A stretch of DNA of 64,000 nt from Triops longicaudatus (taxonomy: Eukaryota > Arthropoda > Branchiopoda > Notostraca > Triopsidae). The stretch spans positions 434,001-498,000 of the forward strand of contig JAGQDJ010000006.1 in assembly GCA_022885665.1 (NCBI GenBank), given 5' to 3'. Shown here one piece after another: positions 45,327 to 57,511 of the stretch. The position numbers were made by a program, and so were the translations under genes. The notes beneath the pieces are model-generated. The model was not told the DNA's origin. It searched no databases and saw only the letters and a list, made by a program, of their open reading frames with translations. Position 1 is the first letter of the stretch; each line of letters begins with the position of its first letter.

Positions 45327-46791
45327 TCACTTCCCTTTTCCTTTTTTGTTGTCTTTCTTGGTGTGAGGCAATTTTGGTGGCTCGGCTAAGGGTATATCCA
45401 ATACAGCGTGATGTTCGCCTTTCACTTTATCCATTGAACAAACACCGCCCACGACTTTTACCAACATTGTCGTCCTATAACATAAAAGAATGTATTAAAC
45501 CTATCCACAGAGACACCGAGTATATTACTTTTTCAAATCGCAGGGTATGCTTTTGCACAATAGTTGCAAATCCAGGACGTAATTACTAATCATCAATCCG
45601 AGGACTATAACGTAACAAAATAGCTTCTCGCGATCAATCTTGCTAATCATTCTAGATTATACGAAAACAAAGTAAATGCAAAGCCAGATTAAATGGCCAA
45701 AATTTAAGAGATTACCTTTTGGATCCTTGGAACGTTGTGAATAAACTTAAAACTTTTTCGCGAACCGGAAGGGGATAATCCTTCGGCATGAAATCTGGTT
45801 TACGGAAATCTCGGTCGAACTTGAATGATAGCGTGATCATACACTCAACAAACAGGAGTAGTTTAGTGTAATGCAGTTTTTCTTTCTCATCCATACTATT
45901 AAGGTTACGAATGCCTTTGAAAGTTTGTTTGAAAAAGGGTGAGTAATTATTTCTGCCCTCCGGGAGTTTGTCGATGTCTTCGTCACTGGCTTGATAGTAA
46001 TAATTGGCTAAGGCTTCGAGACTCTTCAACTCGGCCTCGCTTATAATATCATGAAGATTGTAGACATCAGAAACCTTGGTGGCGGCGCGGTTTATGGGGG
46101 GCGTAAGGTAATCCAAGCTAGAAACCTCTTCCGGTAAAGTGAGCTCTTCGATATTAACGTGGGATTTGTCAGCCGCTTGCTGAAGGTTAGCTTGAACGTT
46201 TTCAGACTTGACTGTCCATTTCTCCGCTTGATCATACAAGCGCTGGCCCTTGAGCATACCGAAGTTGTGAACGAAGCTTTTGGAAAGTTCTTGGCGACGG
46301 ATTCGCTTGACTGCATCATCTTTCTCTCCTTTATCGTCGTCGACAAGCAAAGGGTTTGTCGATTCCGGTGGTGTCACTCGAGGTGCCAAGGACACGGCGC
46401 TCAGCTCAACAAGCTGAATCTTGTTGGTCCGCTTATTCCGAATCGCTAGGAAGCTTTTGTCATATTGCGAGACTGGTTGAATGTTACCCAAGTAACTTTG
46501 ATTATGCTTTCCATTAGATACTTTGCAAACGACAGTCCTCTGGTCTATTTTCTTGCCTTCTGAAGGTGGCGTACAGAGTTCTACTTGAAGTTCTGGCGAA
46601 GCCTCCAAATTCAAGGGAGCGTGTTGAAAATTGACTAAAACAACAGCGAGCAGACTATCATTAATTTACGTCCAAGAAAAAATTAGTTATAGAAGCCAAA
46701 AAAAAATACCTAACACAGGTTCCAGGCTGTTTCCTGCTGCATCTTTTGTCTTCACATCTTCTACAACGCCTGATGGGTGTTTTGCGACCAT
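45327..46791 (-). CDS. POLR1E: RNA polymerase I subunit RPA49 (POLR1E/PAF53)
   Basis: Four exons on the minus strand: 46791-46710, 46634-45716, 45585-45529 and 45474-45327; 401 residues. RPA49 pairs with RPA34 on Pol I and aids initiation and elongation of rRNA genes in the nucleolus. The first exon gives MVAKHPSGVVEDVKTKDAAG. The dimerization half has VVCKVSNGKHNQSYLGN and LAIRNKRTNKIQLVELSAVS. The linker and tandem winged-helix half shows RRQELSKSFVHNFGMLKGQR, LTPPINRAATKVSDVYNLHD and IISEAELKSL, then SNYVLDLQLLCKSIPCDLKK. The last two exons are short, were found by phase and lie outside the long open frame; the protein ends in a Lys-rich tail (KKDNKKGKGK). Identification is by overall pattern to PAF53. 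Confidence 0.85.
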
Positions 46792-47485
46792 TTTCACATT
46801 AGCAAGAAACTAAAAGCACGTGCAAGTTCGATTCAAAACAACATCGACTAGTTTTGTAGTAAAACAATAGATGGCTGTACATTAGTGCCAGTGCGAACTA
46901 TGAAATATTTCTTACATTCAAAAGCTTAAAAGGCTTAGGTAAACTTTAGAAATTTAGTAGTAATATTTATATCTAACGAATTATATTATTTAGACAATAA
47001 AGTAAAAAACTTGAACCTTATATTAGAACTGTTCTTTTTTCCAGCTGTTATACGTTCAGTTATCGAATACGATACCGCCACTGGCGGTTTGAGATCAAAA
47101 CATTCAGCGTAAACCATAACTTCCAGCAGGTGATTGCGACAGAGGCTTGAATTCTCATGAAAAACTGCATAGCACCATAATGTTTACCCAGTGCTTTTCT
47201 GCCACTTTGATTCGCATTAACATCGATTCACTGTTGTTTTAAATCAGGTAGTTGTCAATTATTATTACACATGACATAGTATTGGTGTAATAGGTTCGCA
47301 TTGTACTGCTGCGTTGTACTAATGAATTTTCTTTTGTCTTAAAGGTTCGGCTTACCATTATGGCACAGTAAATAGCCTCCGCGCGTAAAACCTCCTTTCA
47401 GGAGGGAGGTTGCAGCGCGCCTTATTTGCCTTATCGCATTGTCTTCTATTTCTATTTTTCTTCGCATTTTCTCAAGTTCACGGTG
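46792..47485. other. Divergent promoter region, POLR1E and IBTK
   Basis: About 0.7 kb between opposite starts. A small inverted repeat around 47386-47410 (ACCTCCTTTC..GGAGGGAGGT) lies in the probable IBTK 5' UTR. No exon with support. Confidence 0.5.
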
Positions 47486-50400
47486 ATGTTCGACTGTACT
47501 TACAAGTGCAAGTCGCGTCAGCACGGCCAGCAGGCTACGACTTTGCTTACTTTGTCAAACGACCATGAAAAGGAGCTTATTGGAGCACTCTCCCGACTAT
47601 GTACCAATGTCGGAAAAGTCAGAGACAATCTCGGACAAACGGCTTTACACATTGCAGCTTCCACCGGAAAATTGGAAGTGGTCGAATGGCTTTTAAAACT
47701 CAAGGATGCTGCGATCAATGCCAGCGACTCGGAATCTGGCTACACTCCTCTACATTGTAGTATTTTTTACGGCCAGCTCCATATAGCTCGAGCACTGCTA
47801 CGTCTGGGCGCCAGCTTGACCCAAGTGGATCATGAGCACCTCAATCCTATTGACCATGTCATGAAAGATCGGCTTCCGGGAGCCCTTCCGTCGATTTACC
47901 AACCTAGCGAAGTTTACGTATGGGGATCCAACACTAACCATACCTTGGGTCAAGGGTCCTCCCAAAATCGTCTCGTACCCGAACTGCTCGAAACTTTCCG
48001 AAAAGAAAATGTTAGCATCAAGCAGGTATGGATTTTCGCATCACTAGCTTTTTATTCTTGGGTAGCTTGCGAGTGATTCAGATTTTGAATTATTTTTCAA
48101 TGTCTGTCGCAGGTTTGCATGGAAAAGTTCCACACAGTCTTTGTTTCGCAATTGGGGCAAGTTTACAGTTGCGGACATGGTCATGGTGGTCGACTTGGTC
48201 AAGATGTGGAGCTGACTTCTATATACCCTCAAACTTTGAAAACCTTGCAAGGACAAGTGTGTATTCAGGCCGCTGTCGGGATGGATCACACGGTTTTACT
48301 TATGGAATCTGGCACGGTATTTTTTTTTTCTTTTCTTTCGGCTATTTAACCATAATTTTTATTATTTGAATTTATATTTTTAAAAGCAAAGTGTGATAAT
48401 TTTATTTTTAAATTTACGTTCCGTTGATTTATTGCATTTTTTAACTTCCGTTTCATTGTATTTCTTAATTGTAATTTAAATCGTTATTTTTTTCGTAGGT
48501 GTGGACTTGCGGATCGAACACGTATCATCAGCTAGGCCACAACCCTCCTCCGCCTATACTCTTAAGCCCCAAACCCTTGGCTCCTATAAATTGTGTCGGG
48601 AAGGGCAGTAAAGGAAAAGTCGTTGAATATGTGGGTGTCTGTGCGTCTAAGTTTCATACCGTTTTATGGAATGAAGAAAGCATTTACACATGTGGCTTGA
48701 ATGCTGGGCATTTGGGTCATTTGAAAGGCGAGAAAACCATTATTACTCCGAAACAGGTTAGAAAAGCCTATTTTTTTAAACGTGATTCATATTAAGATTA
48801 ATTATTGATTTTCAGGTAACGGTGTTAAATTTGAAAGATACCGTTATTACTCATGTAGTGGCAAGTGAGGGTGCCACTTTAATTGCTACGAAGAAGGGTG
48901 ATATTTACCTACTTCATGAATACCAATGTCGAAAAATAGCTTCCAAGTATAACCACAATTTTATTTGCTCATTTCGGGGGCTACAGTTTTACTTTTCATT
49001 TATACAGGCAGTTAGAAATTGAAAAGATTGTCATGGTGGGCGGGAACCTGGACCCAAAGCTAGACCCAAAGCACCTTTTGACGGACAAAGGCGGTGTAGA
49101 GCTACAAGTAATGGTTTTGACCAAGTCAGGGAAACTATTACTGTGGACGGAGCACAATCCTGTCCTTTCAAGGTTTGTAATCTGTGTATACCTTCTAAAG
49201 TCTCTTTACTAAAGCAGTGGTACTTTGAACAGATGTTTGCATAATGTTGGACGACAGTTGATTATCCGTGATATTGCGTTAAGCAAAAGCAGTGTCGTGG
49301 TAGTCAATCATGAAGGAGAGAGCTTCCAAGGGCTTATTATGCCCAAAAAGGAAAAGAAACAAGCTTCCAACACGAAAGAGTCGCCAGAGAAGCGAGAGTT
49401 GACATTGTCTGCGTCGTTGCTGGAATTCGTTGACCGTGATGCATGCTACCAAATCAAAATGAAGCGACTGCCGCATGTGTTCAGGGCTGTGGCAGTGGCG
49501 TGTGATCTCAAAGGCCGTAACTTTGCCATTCTACAGGTATGCTTATAGTGTCATGTTAAGTGAAGCTGTTCGAAGTTGAGTTTGTAGAATCATCCGGCTG
49601 CCAATGTGACGGAAATTCCTCAGCTTGAGAGGTCTGATCTTGCCAAGCACCTCAAAGAACTGTTGGAGGTAGCGGATGTCATGGATTCTATTCATGACGT
49701 TGTTTTTCAGGTAAAATAACTTTCCATTTGAATTTGATGTAGCTTTATTACCAGTCTAATTTGTTAACTATCATGTATGTTCTTCGCTTTCTATTGACTT
49801 GTCTGATACAAGTTGTGTGTTTTGTAGGTTGGTGTGAGAGAATTCGCGGCACACCGCTTTATTATCGCATCTCGGTGCGAAGCGTTGCACAAATTGATCA
49901 TGGATGTTGGTTCTCAAGACGATAAAGTTGTCACGGTGACTGTCTCAGATATTAATCCAGCTGCTTTTCAACTCGTTTTGAATTACATCTACACTGGCAC
50001 GTGCGTTTTGCTGGAATTTGGCAAATGCTCCTTTAGGTACGTATTCCTTGCACGATCATGCCCATGTAAATACCATGTATGGAAAGGATGGTCATTATTC
50101 TAAAATAACTGAGCAATGACACTGTTTTCCAAATTTTCAGTTTGAGCAGCAAAAAAGTCGTAGAAACCCCGAGAGAGCCAGTTTATGAAATTCCGGATTA
50201 CGCGAATGGATACCCGTCCGCTTATGAAGTCTATAATCACAATAACCGACAGAAGAACGCGAAAAAGAAAAAGAAAGCTAAGAAAGAAACCCAAGAAGAA
50301 GAAGTTATAGATCTGGAAACGGTAGCGATAGTTCAGGAAACGGCGAAAAAATTGGGGGTGTATTCATTAGTAAAAGCCTTGGAGCAAGTGCGTTTGAAAA

Positions 50401-52527
50401 ATGGATGTGTTGTTCGCAAGGATGGCAGCACGAGACCGTTTCCTCGCCCACACCTTCAGTTTCAGCGCTGGAAGAAAGCTGAGCTCTGCGACGCTGTTAT
50501 TGTTAGCCAAGAAGGTAAAGAAATTGGAGCTCATCGTTGTCTATTGGCCGCGAGATTGGAGTACTTCAGAAGCATGTTCGGCTGTGGATGGATAGAAGTA
50601 AGCATTTTGCTCATTTACAGTTATTCTTACATTCATGGAATATATTCGTAGACTGCGTCAAGCGCAGTTTTGACCATGCCGATACCGCACAACATTTTGG
50701 AAGTTCTCTTGGACTTCTTGTATGAAGACGAAGCGCAGAAAGTTTCCCAATCGGACGACCTGGAGTTTATAGGCAATGTCCTCGTCGTCTCGGATCAGTT
50801 GCTTGTCCATCGCTTAGCGTCTATTTGCGAAAATACTTTGGTCGGGCTGCTGACGTTGAAAAATGCTCCGGAATTGCTTCAATTTGCCATAACTTACAAT
50901 GCGAAACAGCTTAAAGCAGCTTGTTTGCAGTACTTGTGTCTCAACCTTCCCTCTGTCATTGAATTGCGGTAAGGGTTTTACTTTCATGCAAAGAATTTAT
51001 ATCTGAAATTTGTATTCCACTTTAAGTTCGTGGGATATTCTTGACGAGGAAACTATGGAAGAATTTACACGTTATTACCGGGAATTTAACCCATTTATGT
51101 CGTATCGTCGTATCACGCCTCGTTCGGATGTTGATGTTAGTCTGCTTAGCGCAGTTGGTGAAGATGAAGGCATGGATGATATTAGTATGATGGAAGAGCG
51201 GAAAAGCAAACCGAAAAGACGCCCTCGCTACAAGAGCGAAAGTGGTAAGACTAACGCGGACTCAGCTCGCGCTCGAACGTTATCCACAAGTTCAACGACT
51301 TCCCAGGTAATACCTCGAAGCATATTTAGAGAAGATTTTGTTTAAAATCGTTTGTTCAGGATTTGGAAGAGTCCATGCACAATCTGTCGTTTGATCAAGA
51401 GGAGCCCGTCAAAGCATCCTCACCTCGCAAGCACTCAGAATGGACTAAAGTCAAAACCAAAGATAAGCTCAAGAAATCGGCCGACTCAACCCCACAAAGC
51501 CCCGCAAAACCGGCAAACCGGACTTTAATTCCTGGTTTAGTTTTTCCGTCAAAGTCCCCATCCAACGCGAACCAGCAAGCTAGTCCTATTATCACACCAA
51601 TTGTCACGCCAGCTCAAGTGCAGAAACCAGTGGCTCTTCTTCCCCTACCTCAGGCCAAAGCTAATAGTCCACCACTTGCAAACAGTGAAAGCATTTGGGG
51701 GCCACCTTTACCGACGCCAGTGAAAACGCCGAGTGGCTGGGCCCAGATCGTCCAGAAGCAAAATTCACCAAGTTTACCCACCTTAGCGCAGGGGGCTATT
51801 GCAAGCCCGAAGAAAGGAACTGAAATTTCTTTGTTGGATTTAAATGTCGAGGTACAAAGAGGCGGAAAACTGTCTCAAAAGCAAAAGAAGAAGATGGCAA
51901 AAGAAGAGCAAAACCTCAAGATGACCCAGGTTGAGCCGGTCATTGCCAAGACAGCTGCCTGGGCACCTGTGACCACGAATAATACAAAAATGCTTTCCGA
52001 AGTTATGGAAAGTGAAAAGAAGGAAGTTGAAAACAAGTGAGAAGGAACAATTCTGAGGAAAGTTTTTTTTTTTTTTTTTTATTAATGCTTTGTTATTTCT
52101 AAGGTGGAATAGGGAAAGGAAAGACTCCGTGACCGAACCCTTTACAGGCAGTAGTAAAGTATGGGGAAGTGAGGCAAGTGTTAGACCTCGTGAAAGGAAA
52201 AGTACGGAAACTAGGGTGAGTGTTAGTGACACCTCATTTGACGTATCTTTCGAGAAGATTCTGGCTGACGAAATGCAAAAGAAAGCCAACTTGGCGAAGG
52301 CAAAAAGCAAGCCTTTACGTTTAACTCAGGTAAAATGAGTGTCATTTAAAATGTATGAATTTCCAGATAATAGCATTTTTGTATTTTAGATTGAAGACCA
52401 AGCCATCGAGGAACTCAAACTCTTCTACAGCGTGGATAATGTGTTCGAGGAACACGTTTATGTAGTTCGTGTTACCGAAGGTGCCTTGGCTACCCCAACA
52501 TGGTGCAATGCGTCGTCTCATCGATAA
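47486..52527 (+). CDS. IBTK: Inhibitor of Bruton tyrosine kinase homologue (IBTK)
   Basis: Fourteen exons; exon 1 is 47486-48025, then 48113-48316, 48499-48756, 48816 onward, and the last begins at 52390. Domains in order: ankyrin repeats (residues about 45-125; DNLGQTALHIAASTGKLEVV, SGYTPLHCSIFYGQLHIARA), RCC1 repeats (VYVWGSNTNHTLGQG, GQVYSCGHGHGGRLGQ, TVWTCGSNTYHQLGHN), a first BTB domain with an insertion (VREFAAHRFIIASRCEALHK .. NYIYTG) and a second BTB domain (CDAVIVSQEGKEIGAHRCLL .. HNILEVLLDFLYEDEAQ). A long Ser/Pro/Lys-rich linker follows, then the conserved tail SFEKILADEMQKKANLAKAK. In vertebrates IBTK restrains BTK and also acts as a CUL3 adaptor; arthropods lack the B-cell context, so the CUL3 role is the likelier one. 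An 18-T tract sits in the intron at 52063-52080. Confidence 0.93.
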
Positions 52528-52559
52528 ATTGTTTTCGAAGTGGTGATAGATGGAATGTA

Positions 52560-52565
52560 AATAAA
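52560..52565 (+). promoter_or_regulatory. AATAAA polyadenylation signal, IBTK
   Basis: AATAAA 33 nt after the IBTK stop, followed within 25 nt by a (TC)10 run. Confidence 0.55.
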
Positions 52566-52588
52566 TGTAGGGTATTGTGGTGAATACT

Positions 52589-52608
52589 TCTCTCTCTCTC
52601 TCTCTCTC
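52589..52608 (+). repeat. (TC)10 microsatellite
   Basis: Ten TC units just downstream of the IBTK poly(A) signal. On the other strand it is a (GA)10 tract, as bound by GAGA-type factors. Confidence 0.9.
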
Positions 52609-53300
52609 GGGAAAAAAATACTCCTCATTCTGACATAGTATTAGAAGTTTGAATAGGCTGCCTAGTCGAAACCCGCTATACCCGAAACCTGTGCATACAG
52701 AAATGCGTTAAAGGCGCTTGCAGACTGAATATTGAAGTACAGTTTTAAGTAGTCTATGCGACATGGCTATAGGTTTTCGGTATAAAAAACAATGGCTTAA
52801 CAAAAAATGTTCTTGAACCTGAACGAGCCATCCGGAAACCAATTTGGTTAAAATGCTAGTACGACTGCGCCTTAAAGTGTGTTATTGGTAGGTGTCGCCC
52901 TCGATCGGCACCGAAACCAAATGCTTGACATTGGGTTTATTGTATAGTCTTGGACGTGGCTAATTAATGAAAGCAAAAACAAGTTTGTTAGTGAGTTTCT
53001 TGTAGACCTTCAAGCTCGTGGTGCACGATGTTTCCGTTCCTTTAGATCTTCGACAAACGGTAAGCATTTTGTCCTCAAAAATTCATGGTCGAAACTCAGT
53101 TTGAAATAGAAGATTTGATTGTTCTCTTCAGGCTCGTCCTTCCGTTTTGGATCATTTTGTGGGGTCTTTGGCGTCACATTACGGCTTGCTATCCGCTGGA
53201 TAGCACAAATCTGTCCAACATAGCAGCGTTGTATAGCTGCTTGTGTTTTTTGCAACCAAAGCCCGTAAACTGCCCCAAACTGAAGTTACGCGGAAGTTTC

Positions 53301-55810
53301 ATGAGGTCAAGCACCATGGAACCTGGGGGCAGGTGCACCATCGGGGCTGACCGATCTCCTTCGCCGGCTTGTTTGGCGTACACCTCCGAAAAGCATCCAA
53401 GGGGGATATTAGCAGAGATTAACTTGCTCAGAAGCCACCGAGAACTCTGCGATGTGGTCCTAAATATAGGCAATAGAAAAATATTTGCCCACAGGTAGTA
53501 CCCTCGATTAGACATTTTTTTAACACTTTTTGTGTGTTACAATTCAATTTTGATTATTGATTTTTTCTCCTATTTTAGAGTTATCTTGTCAGCTTGCAGT
53601 CATTATTTTCGAGCCATGTTCACTGGTGAATTGGCCGAGTCAAGACAAACTGAAATTACCATTAGAGATGTGGACGAACACGCGATGGAGCTACTAATTG
53701 ACTTCTGTTATACATCGCATATACTTGTTGAAGAGACTAACGTTCAAACTCTGCTTCCCGCTGGTAAGTTACCCTTGATTAAAAGTTTCATTATTGGATC
53801 ATTTCAGTTATGTTCGTCTTAGCTTGCTTGTTGCAACTACAAGAAGTCCAAGATGTTTGTTGCGAGTTTCTCAAAAGGCAGCTCGATCCATCAAATTGCT
53901 TAGGTATTAGAGCGTTTGCAGATACACATGCTTGCCGGGATCTTTTGCGAATAGCGGATAAATTCACACAGCATAACTTCCAAGAAGTACGTGATGTTTT
54001 GCAATTGTCCGGAAAAATCTGAAGTGCTGTTATTAGGTTACTGAAAGCGAAGAATTCTTCCTCTTACCGGTCAATCAACTTATCGATATCATATCGAGCG
54101 ATGAATTAAACGTCCGCTCTGAAGAGCAGGTTTTCAGTGCAATCATGTCCTGGGTCAAATACAACGCTTCAGAACGTAGACCACACTTGGCACAGGTAGG
54201 ATTGACAGTTAACCGTTGATAAAAGGATAAAGCTTCCGTTTTCGTTTAAGGTGTTGCAGCACGTTCGACTGCCTTTATTGAATCCCAAATTCCTTGTTGG
54301 TACCGTTGGCTCGGATATCTTCATCAAAAGCGATGAAGCGTGCAGGGACTTGGTTGATGAAGCCAAAAACTATCTCCTGCTCCCGCAAGAACGACCCTTA
54401 ATGCAGGGACCACGGACCAGACCTCGTAAACCGGTCCGAAGAGGAGAGGTTCTATTTGCAGGTACTTCGCGTTGTGGATATCGTACACTCAGCTGTATAA
54501 ACTCTTGCAATACTTATGTTTTCAGTGGGTGGGTGGTGCAGCGGTGACGCGATTGCTTCAGTTGAACGATATGACCCACAGACGGGAGAATGGAAACTAG
54601 TCTCGCCTATGTCCAAGCGTCGTTGTGGTGTAGGCGTGGCTGTTTTGAGTGATCTACTTTATGCCGGTATAAACTTGCAATTCATTCTAACCTTTTTTAT
54701 ATATTTATTTATTGAAGTTTTCTGGCTTAACTAAATTTCCTGTAAATGCCTTTTTTACCATTTATTTTTCTAGTTGGCGGACATGATGGACAGTCATATT
54801 TAAATAGTATCGAACGTTATGACCCTCAAACGAATCAGTGGTCATCGGATGTAGCACCTACTTCTACTTGTCGGACAAGTGTAGGCGTTGCTGTGTTAGG
54901 TAAAATTGCACTTAATTCAGTTTTCCAATTTTTTTTAAAAATAATCTTATATCTTTGTCGTTTAATGTTAAAACAACCTTGTTATGCAATGGGCATTAAA
55001 ACCACTCTTCATCTTAGATAATTACTTATATGCTGTCGGGGGCCAAGACGGAGTGTCGTGCTTGAATTACGTTGAACGTTATGATCCAAAAGAAAACAAG
55101 TGGACCAAAGTGGCCTCGATGAACACGAGAAGACTTGGTGTAGCTGTAGCCGTCTTGGGTGGGTATTTGTACGCCATCGGTGGATCAGATGGACAAACCC
55201 CTCTCAACACAGGTAAAAACCCTTTCAGGACTCAGTAGGGGGTTATTATTCTGCCAAGGGATCTTAATTTCTTGTTAACGGTGTTCAGTTGAGCGGTACG
55301 ACCCCAAGTCAAACAAGTGGACCCTTGTTGCGCCCATGTCAACAAGAAGAAAACATTTGGGCTGCGCTGTATATAACAATTACATCTATGCGGTTGGTGG
55401 ACGGGACGACGCGACAGAATTGTCTTCAGCTGAAAAGTATAATCCTCAGACCAATCAGTGGAGTCCAATTGTAGCCATGAGTTCTCGAAGAAGCGGGGTT
55501 AGTGAACTGACGATTAGTTTTGTTTTCAAAGCACGGGATTTGATTATTGGTTTCGGTAGGTGGGCTTGGCTGTAGTCAATTCGTCTTTATATGCGGTTGG
55601 AGGTTTCGATGGCACCACTTACTTGAAAACGATAGAAGTTTATGATCCTGAACAGAACCAATGGAGATTGTGCGGCACGATGAATTATAGACGACTTGGC
55701 GGGGGAGTCGGTATGCTCAGTGATAGTTTTAGGATTTTTCATAGTTTGCTGACCACTGAATGCTTGTAGGAGTCGTTCGCTTGCCTGCTAACGAGAGTCA
55801 TTTATGGTAA
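53301..55810 (+). CDS. KLHL20: Kelch-like protein 20 (diablo), CUL3 substrate adaptor
   Basis: About eleven exons. The start at 53301 (MRSSTMEPGGRCTIGAD) was chosen because the next segment aligns with vertebrate KLHL20; ATG 53316 is equally possible. BTB domain: INLLRSHRELCDVVLNIGN, ILSACSHYFRAMFTGELAES, IDFCYTSHILVEE. BACK domain: CCEFLKRQLDPSNCLGIRAF, LRIADKFTQHNFQEV, LIDIISSDELNVRSEEQVFS. Six kelch repeats with the GG/Y/W pattern follow, including AVGGHDGQSYLNSIERYDPQ, AVGGQDGVSCLNYVERYDPK, AIGGSDGQTPLNTVERYDPK and AVGGFDGTTYLKTIEVYDPE. The ending GGGVGVVRLPANESHLW matches the family. KLHL20 brings substrates such as DAPK and PML to the CUL3 ubiquitin ligase. Similarity to vertebrate KLHL20 is very high across the whole length. 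Confidence 0.96.
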
Positions 55811-56339
55811 TGAATGCAGCATGGAATTCTTAACAAACCTGGACGAGGAAGTGGTGTAAAAAATCTCAAAATCGTGTCCTTCAACGACCCTTGTTACAAA
55901 TGGAATTTCGTGTCCTTTGTTATTTAATACCAATTTTGTCGCGTTCTGACTAGGGACAGTGTATATACTGCCAGCCAGCTTAGACTAGCCACAGGTAGGT
56001 CCCTGTATTCGTCAAAGGGTTTACTATACTTGTGTGTGTAAGGGAATTTTTTTTTTATTTATGGGCTTCGATCGTCTTTTCCAGTTGTACAATACATACA
56101 TTTTGTTTCCAAAAACACCCTTCCTGTATACATCTTGGTGTTGGATTTGGATAATGACGCGCCAGTTAAAATGTACACGGCTAGTTTGAACGAAAGAGCG
56201 GAATTATCGATTTTCTCGTTCCTTGTGCTCGGCGCTTGCGTCCGTGCTTTTTGTTTACTTTAATGCTACTTTTTATGTAGATCCAGCTCATACCAGGAGT
56301 AATAGCCGTGATAAGTGCAAGTGACCACAGCTCTTTGAA
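55811..56339. other. Intergenic region and probable TMEM169 5' UTR intron
   Basis: A donor-like CCACAGGTAGGT near 55990 and an acceptor-like TTTTTATGTAG ending at 56280 would give TMEM169 a non-coding first exon. No coding content seen. Confidence 0.4.
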
Positions 56340-57261
56340 ATGGAGAAAACAACTCCCGAAGAAACCAACGTGGACGGCACAGAACCCCGCGCTGATGACG
56401 GTCACATGACAGTGCAGGTAAGAATACATGAAACGGCTTTAATCCTACTTATACAATCTACTTTTGAAGATTACCGACAATCCTGTCGTACACCCACGCG
56501 ATTCTCCTAACATGGTTAGAAGTAGTAACCGTTTGGAAAGCTCAAAATCTTTGGAATGGGATGTAGCGACGACGACAATAGTAACCATTCAAGGTGATGG
56601 TATTAGCTCTCAAATAGGTCGGAGTCACACCAAATCTTCTTCGTTTGTTGCGGAAAGTGTAGCTTCGGAGTCTAGTATATTGCAGATTAATGGTAACGCG
56701 GGCTATTTGACCCTTACCGGCACAATAAGGAGAGGTAAAAAGGCGGGACAGACTACGGAAATTGTGGTACCAGTTGATAAAGAAAGGCTCGATTTTCTCG
56801 AATCGGTGGTGGTGGAACAGCAAGCGGAAGAAAGAAACTCCCGAGGATGCGGCTGTGGTTGCGATCGAGGAATACATATCTTGCTTTGGAGTCTCATCTG
56901 TGTCCCTTTTATTCTCGTCTTCTCTGTGGTCTACAGCTTTTACCTGGGCACAATCACGTGGCACAATGTCTTCGTGCTTTTCAGCGAAGAAAAATCTTGG
57001 ATTTATAAACTCTTTGTGCCTCCTATTCTAATTGTGTGCTTCCCTATTCTTGTAATACCCTGTGCTATTGTTATTGGCTTGTATGCTTCCGTTGCCCAGA
57101 TCTCGTGGCGATGGCAGCGGTGGGTGGAAGCCGCTTTTGATCTCGAGAAAGGTTATTTTGGCTGGATGTGTACCATGCTAGGCATCGATGAATGCGCACC
57201 ATACCAAGAGATAGTTCTCAATGAAGTCCAACACGTTATACGCCCAGAACCTCAGCCCTAA
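56340..57261 (+). CDS. TMEM169: Transmembrane protein 169 homologue
   Basis: Two exons: 56340-56417 and 56470-57261; 289 residues, close to the roughly 297 of human TMEM169. The N-terminal half is polar and Ser-rich. The conserved block GYLTLTGTIRRGKKAGQTTE is followed by a Cys-rich stretch (RGCGCGCDRGIHILLW) and two membrane spans (SLICVPFILVFSVVYSFYLG and ILIVCFPILVIPCAIVIGLY) around TITWHNVFVLFSEEKSW. Then come WRWQRWVEAAFDLEKGYFGW and LGIDECAPYQEIVL, which match the vertebrate C-terminus as I remember it. The function of TMEM169 is largely unknown. The Cys cluster just before the first span could be palmitoylated (inference). Confidence 0.9.
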
Positions 57262-57511
57262 CAGCTCAAGATATTAGGACCCTTTAAATACTCCCCTTAC
57301 ATGTCCCAAGGACCTCGCATTTTATTGTTCTTTGTAGCTTCATCGAACGTGAATCGCTTTCATCAAACCAAAATGAATGTTCTTATTTAATATACGTGGG
57401 TCGCTCATATGTACGTCATCTTGCTTATCTTTTCCTTATCTGAAGTTCTTAGTTTCGGAAAACATTTATGTGGTCCTGGCAAGAACGACGCATTTGTAAG
57501 GACAACAAACC

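Larger units (their letters stand above)
52528..53300. other. Region between IBTK and KLHL20
   Basis: It holds the IBTK 3' end, a (TC)10 microsatellite and the KLHL20 5' UTR. A donor-like GGTAAGC at 53059 and an acceptor-like TTCTCTTCAG ending at 53130 suggest a 5' UTR intron. The frame is open from 53085 upstream of the chosen KLHL20 start but looks unlike protein. Confidence 0.5.

Noticed and set aside
53085..53300. In-frame N-terminal extension of KLHL20
   Set aside because: The extension is hydrophobic and unlike any KLHL20 N-terminus, and an acceptor-like TTCTCTTCAG lies inside it; it is more likely 5' UTR.
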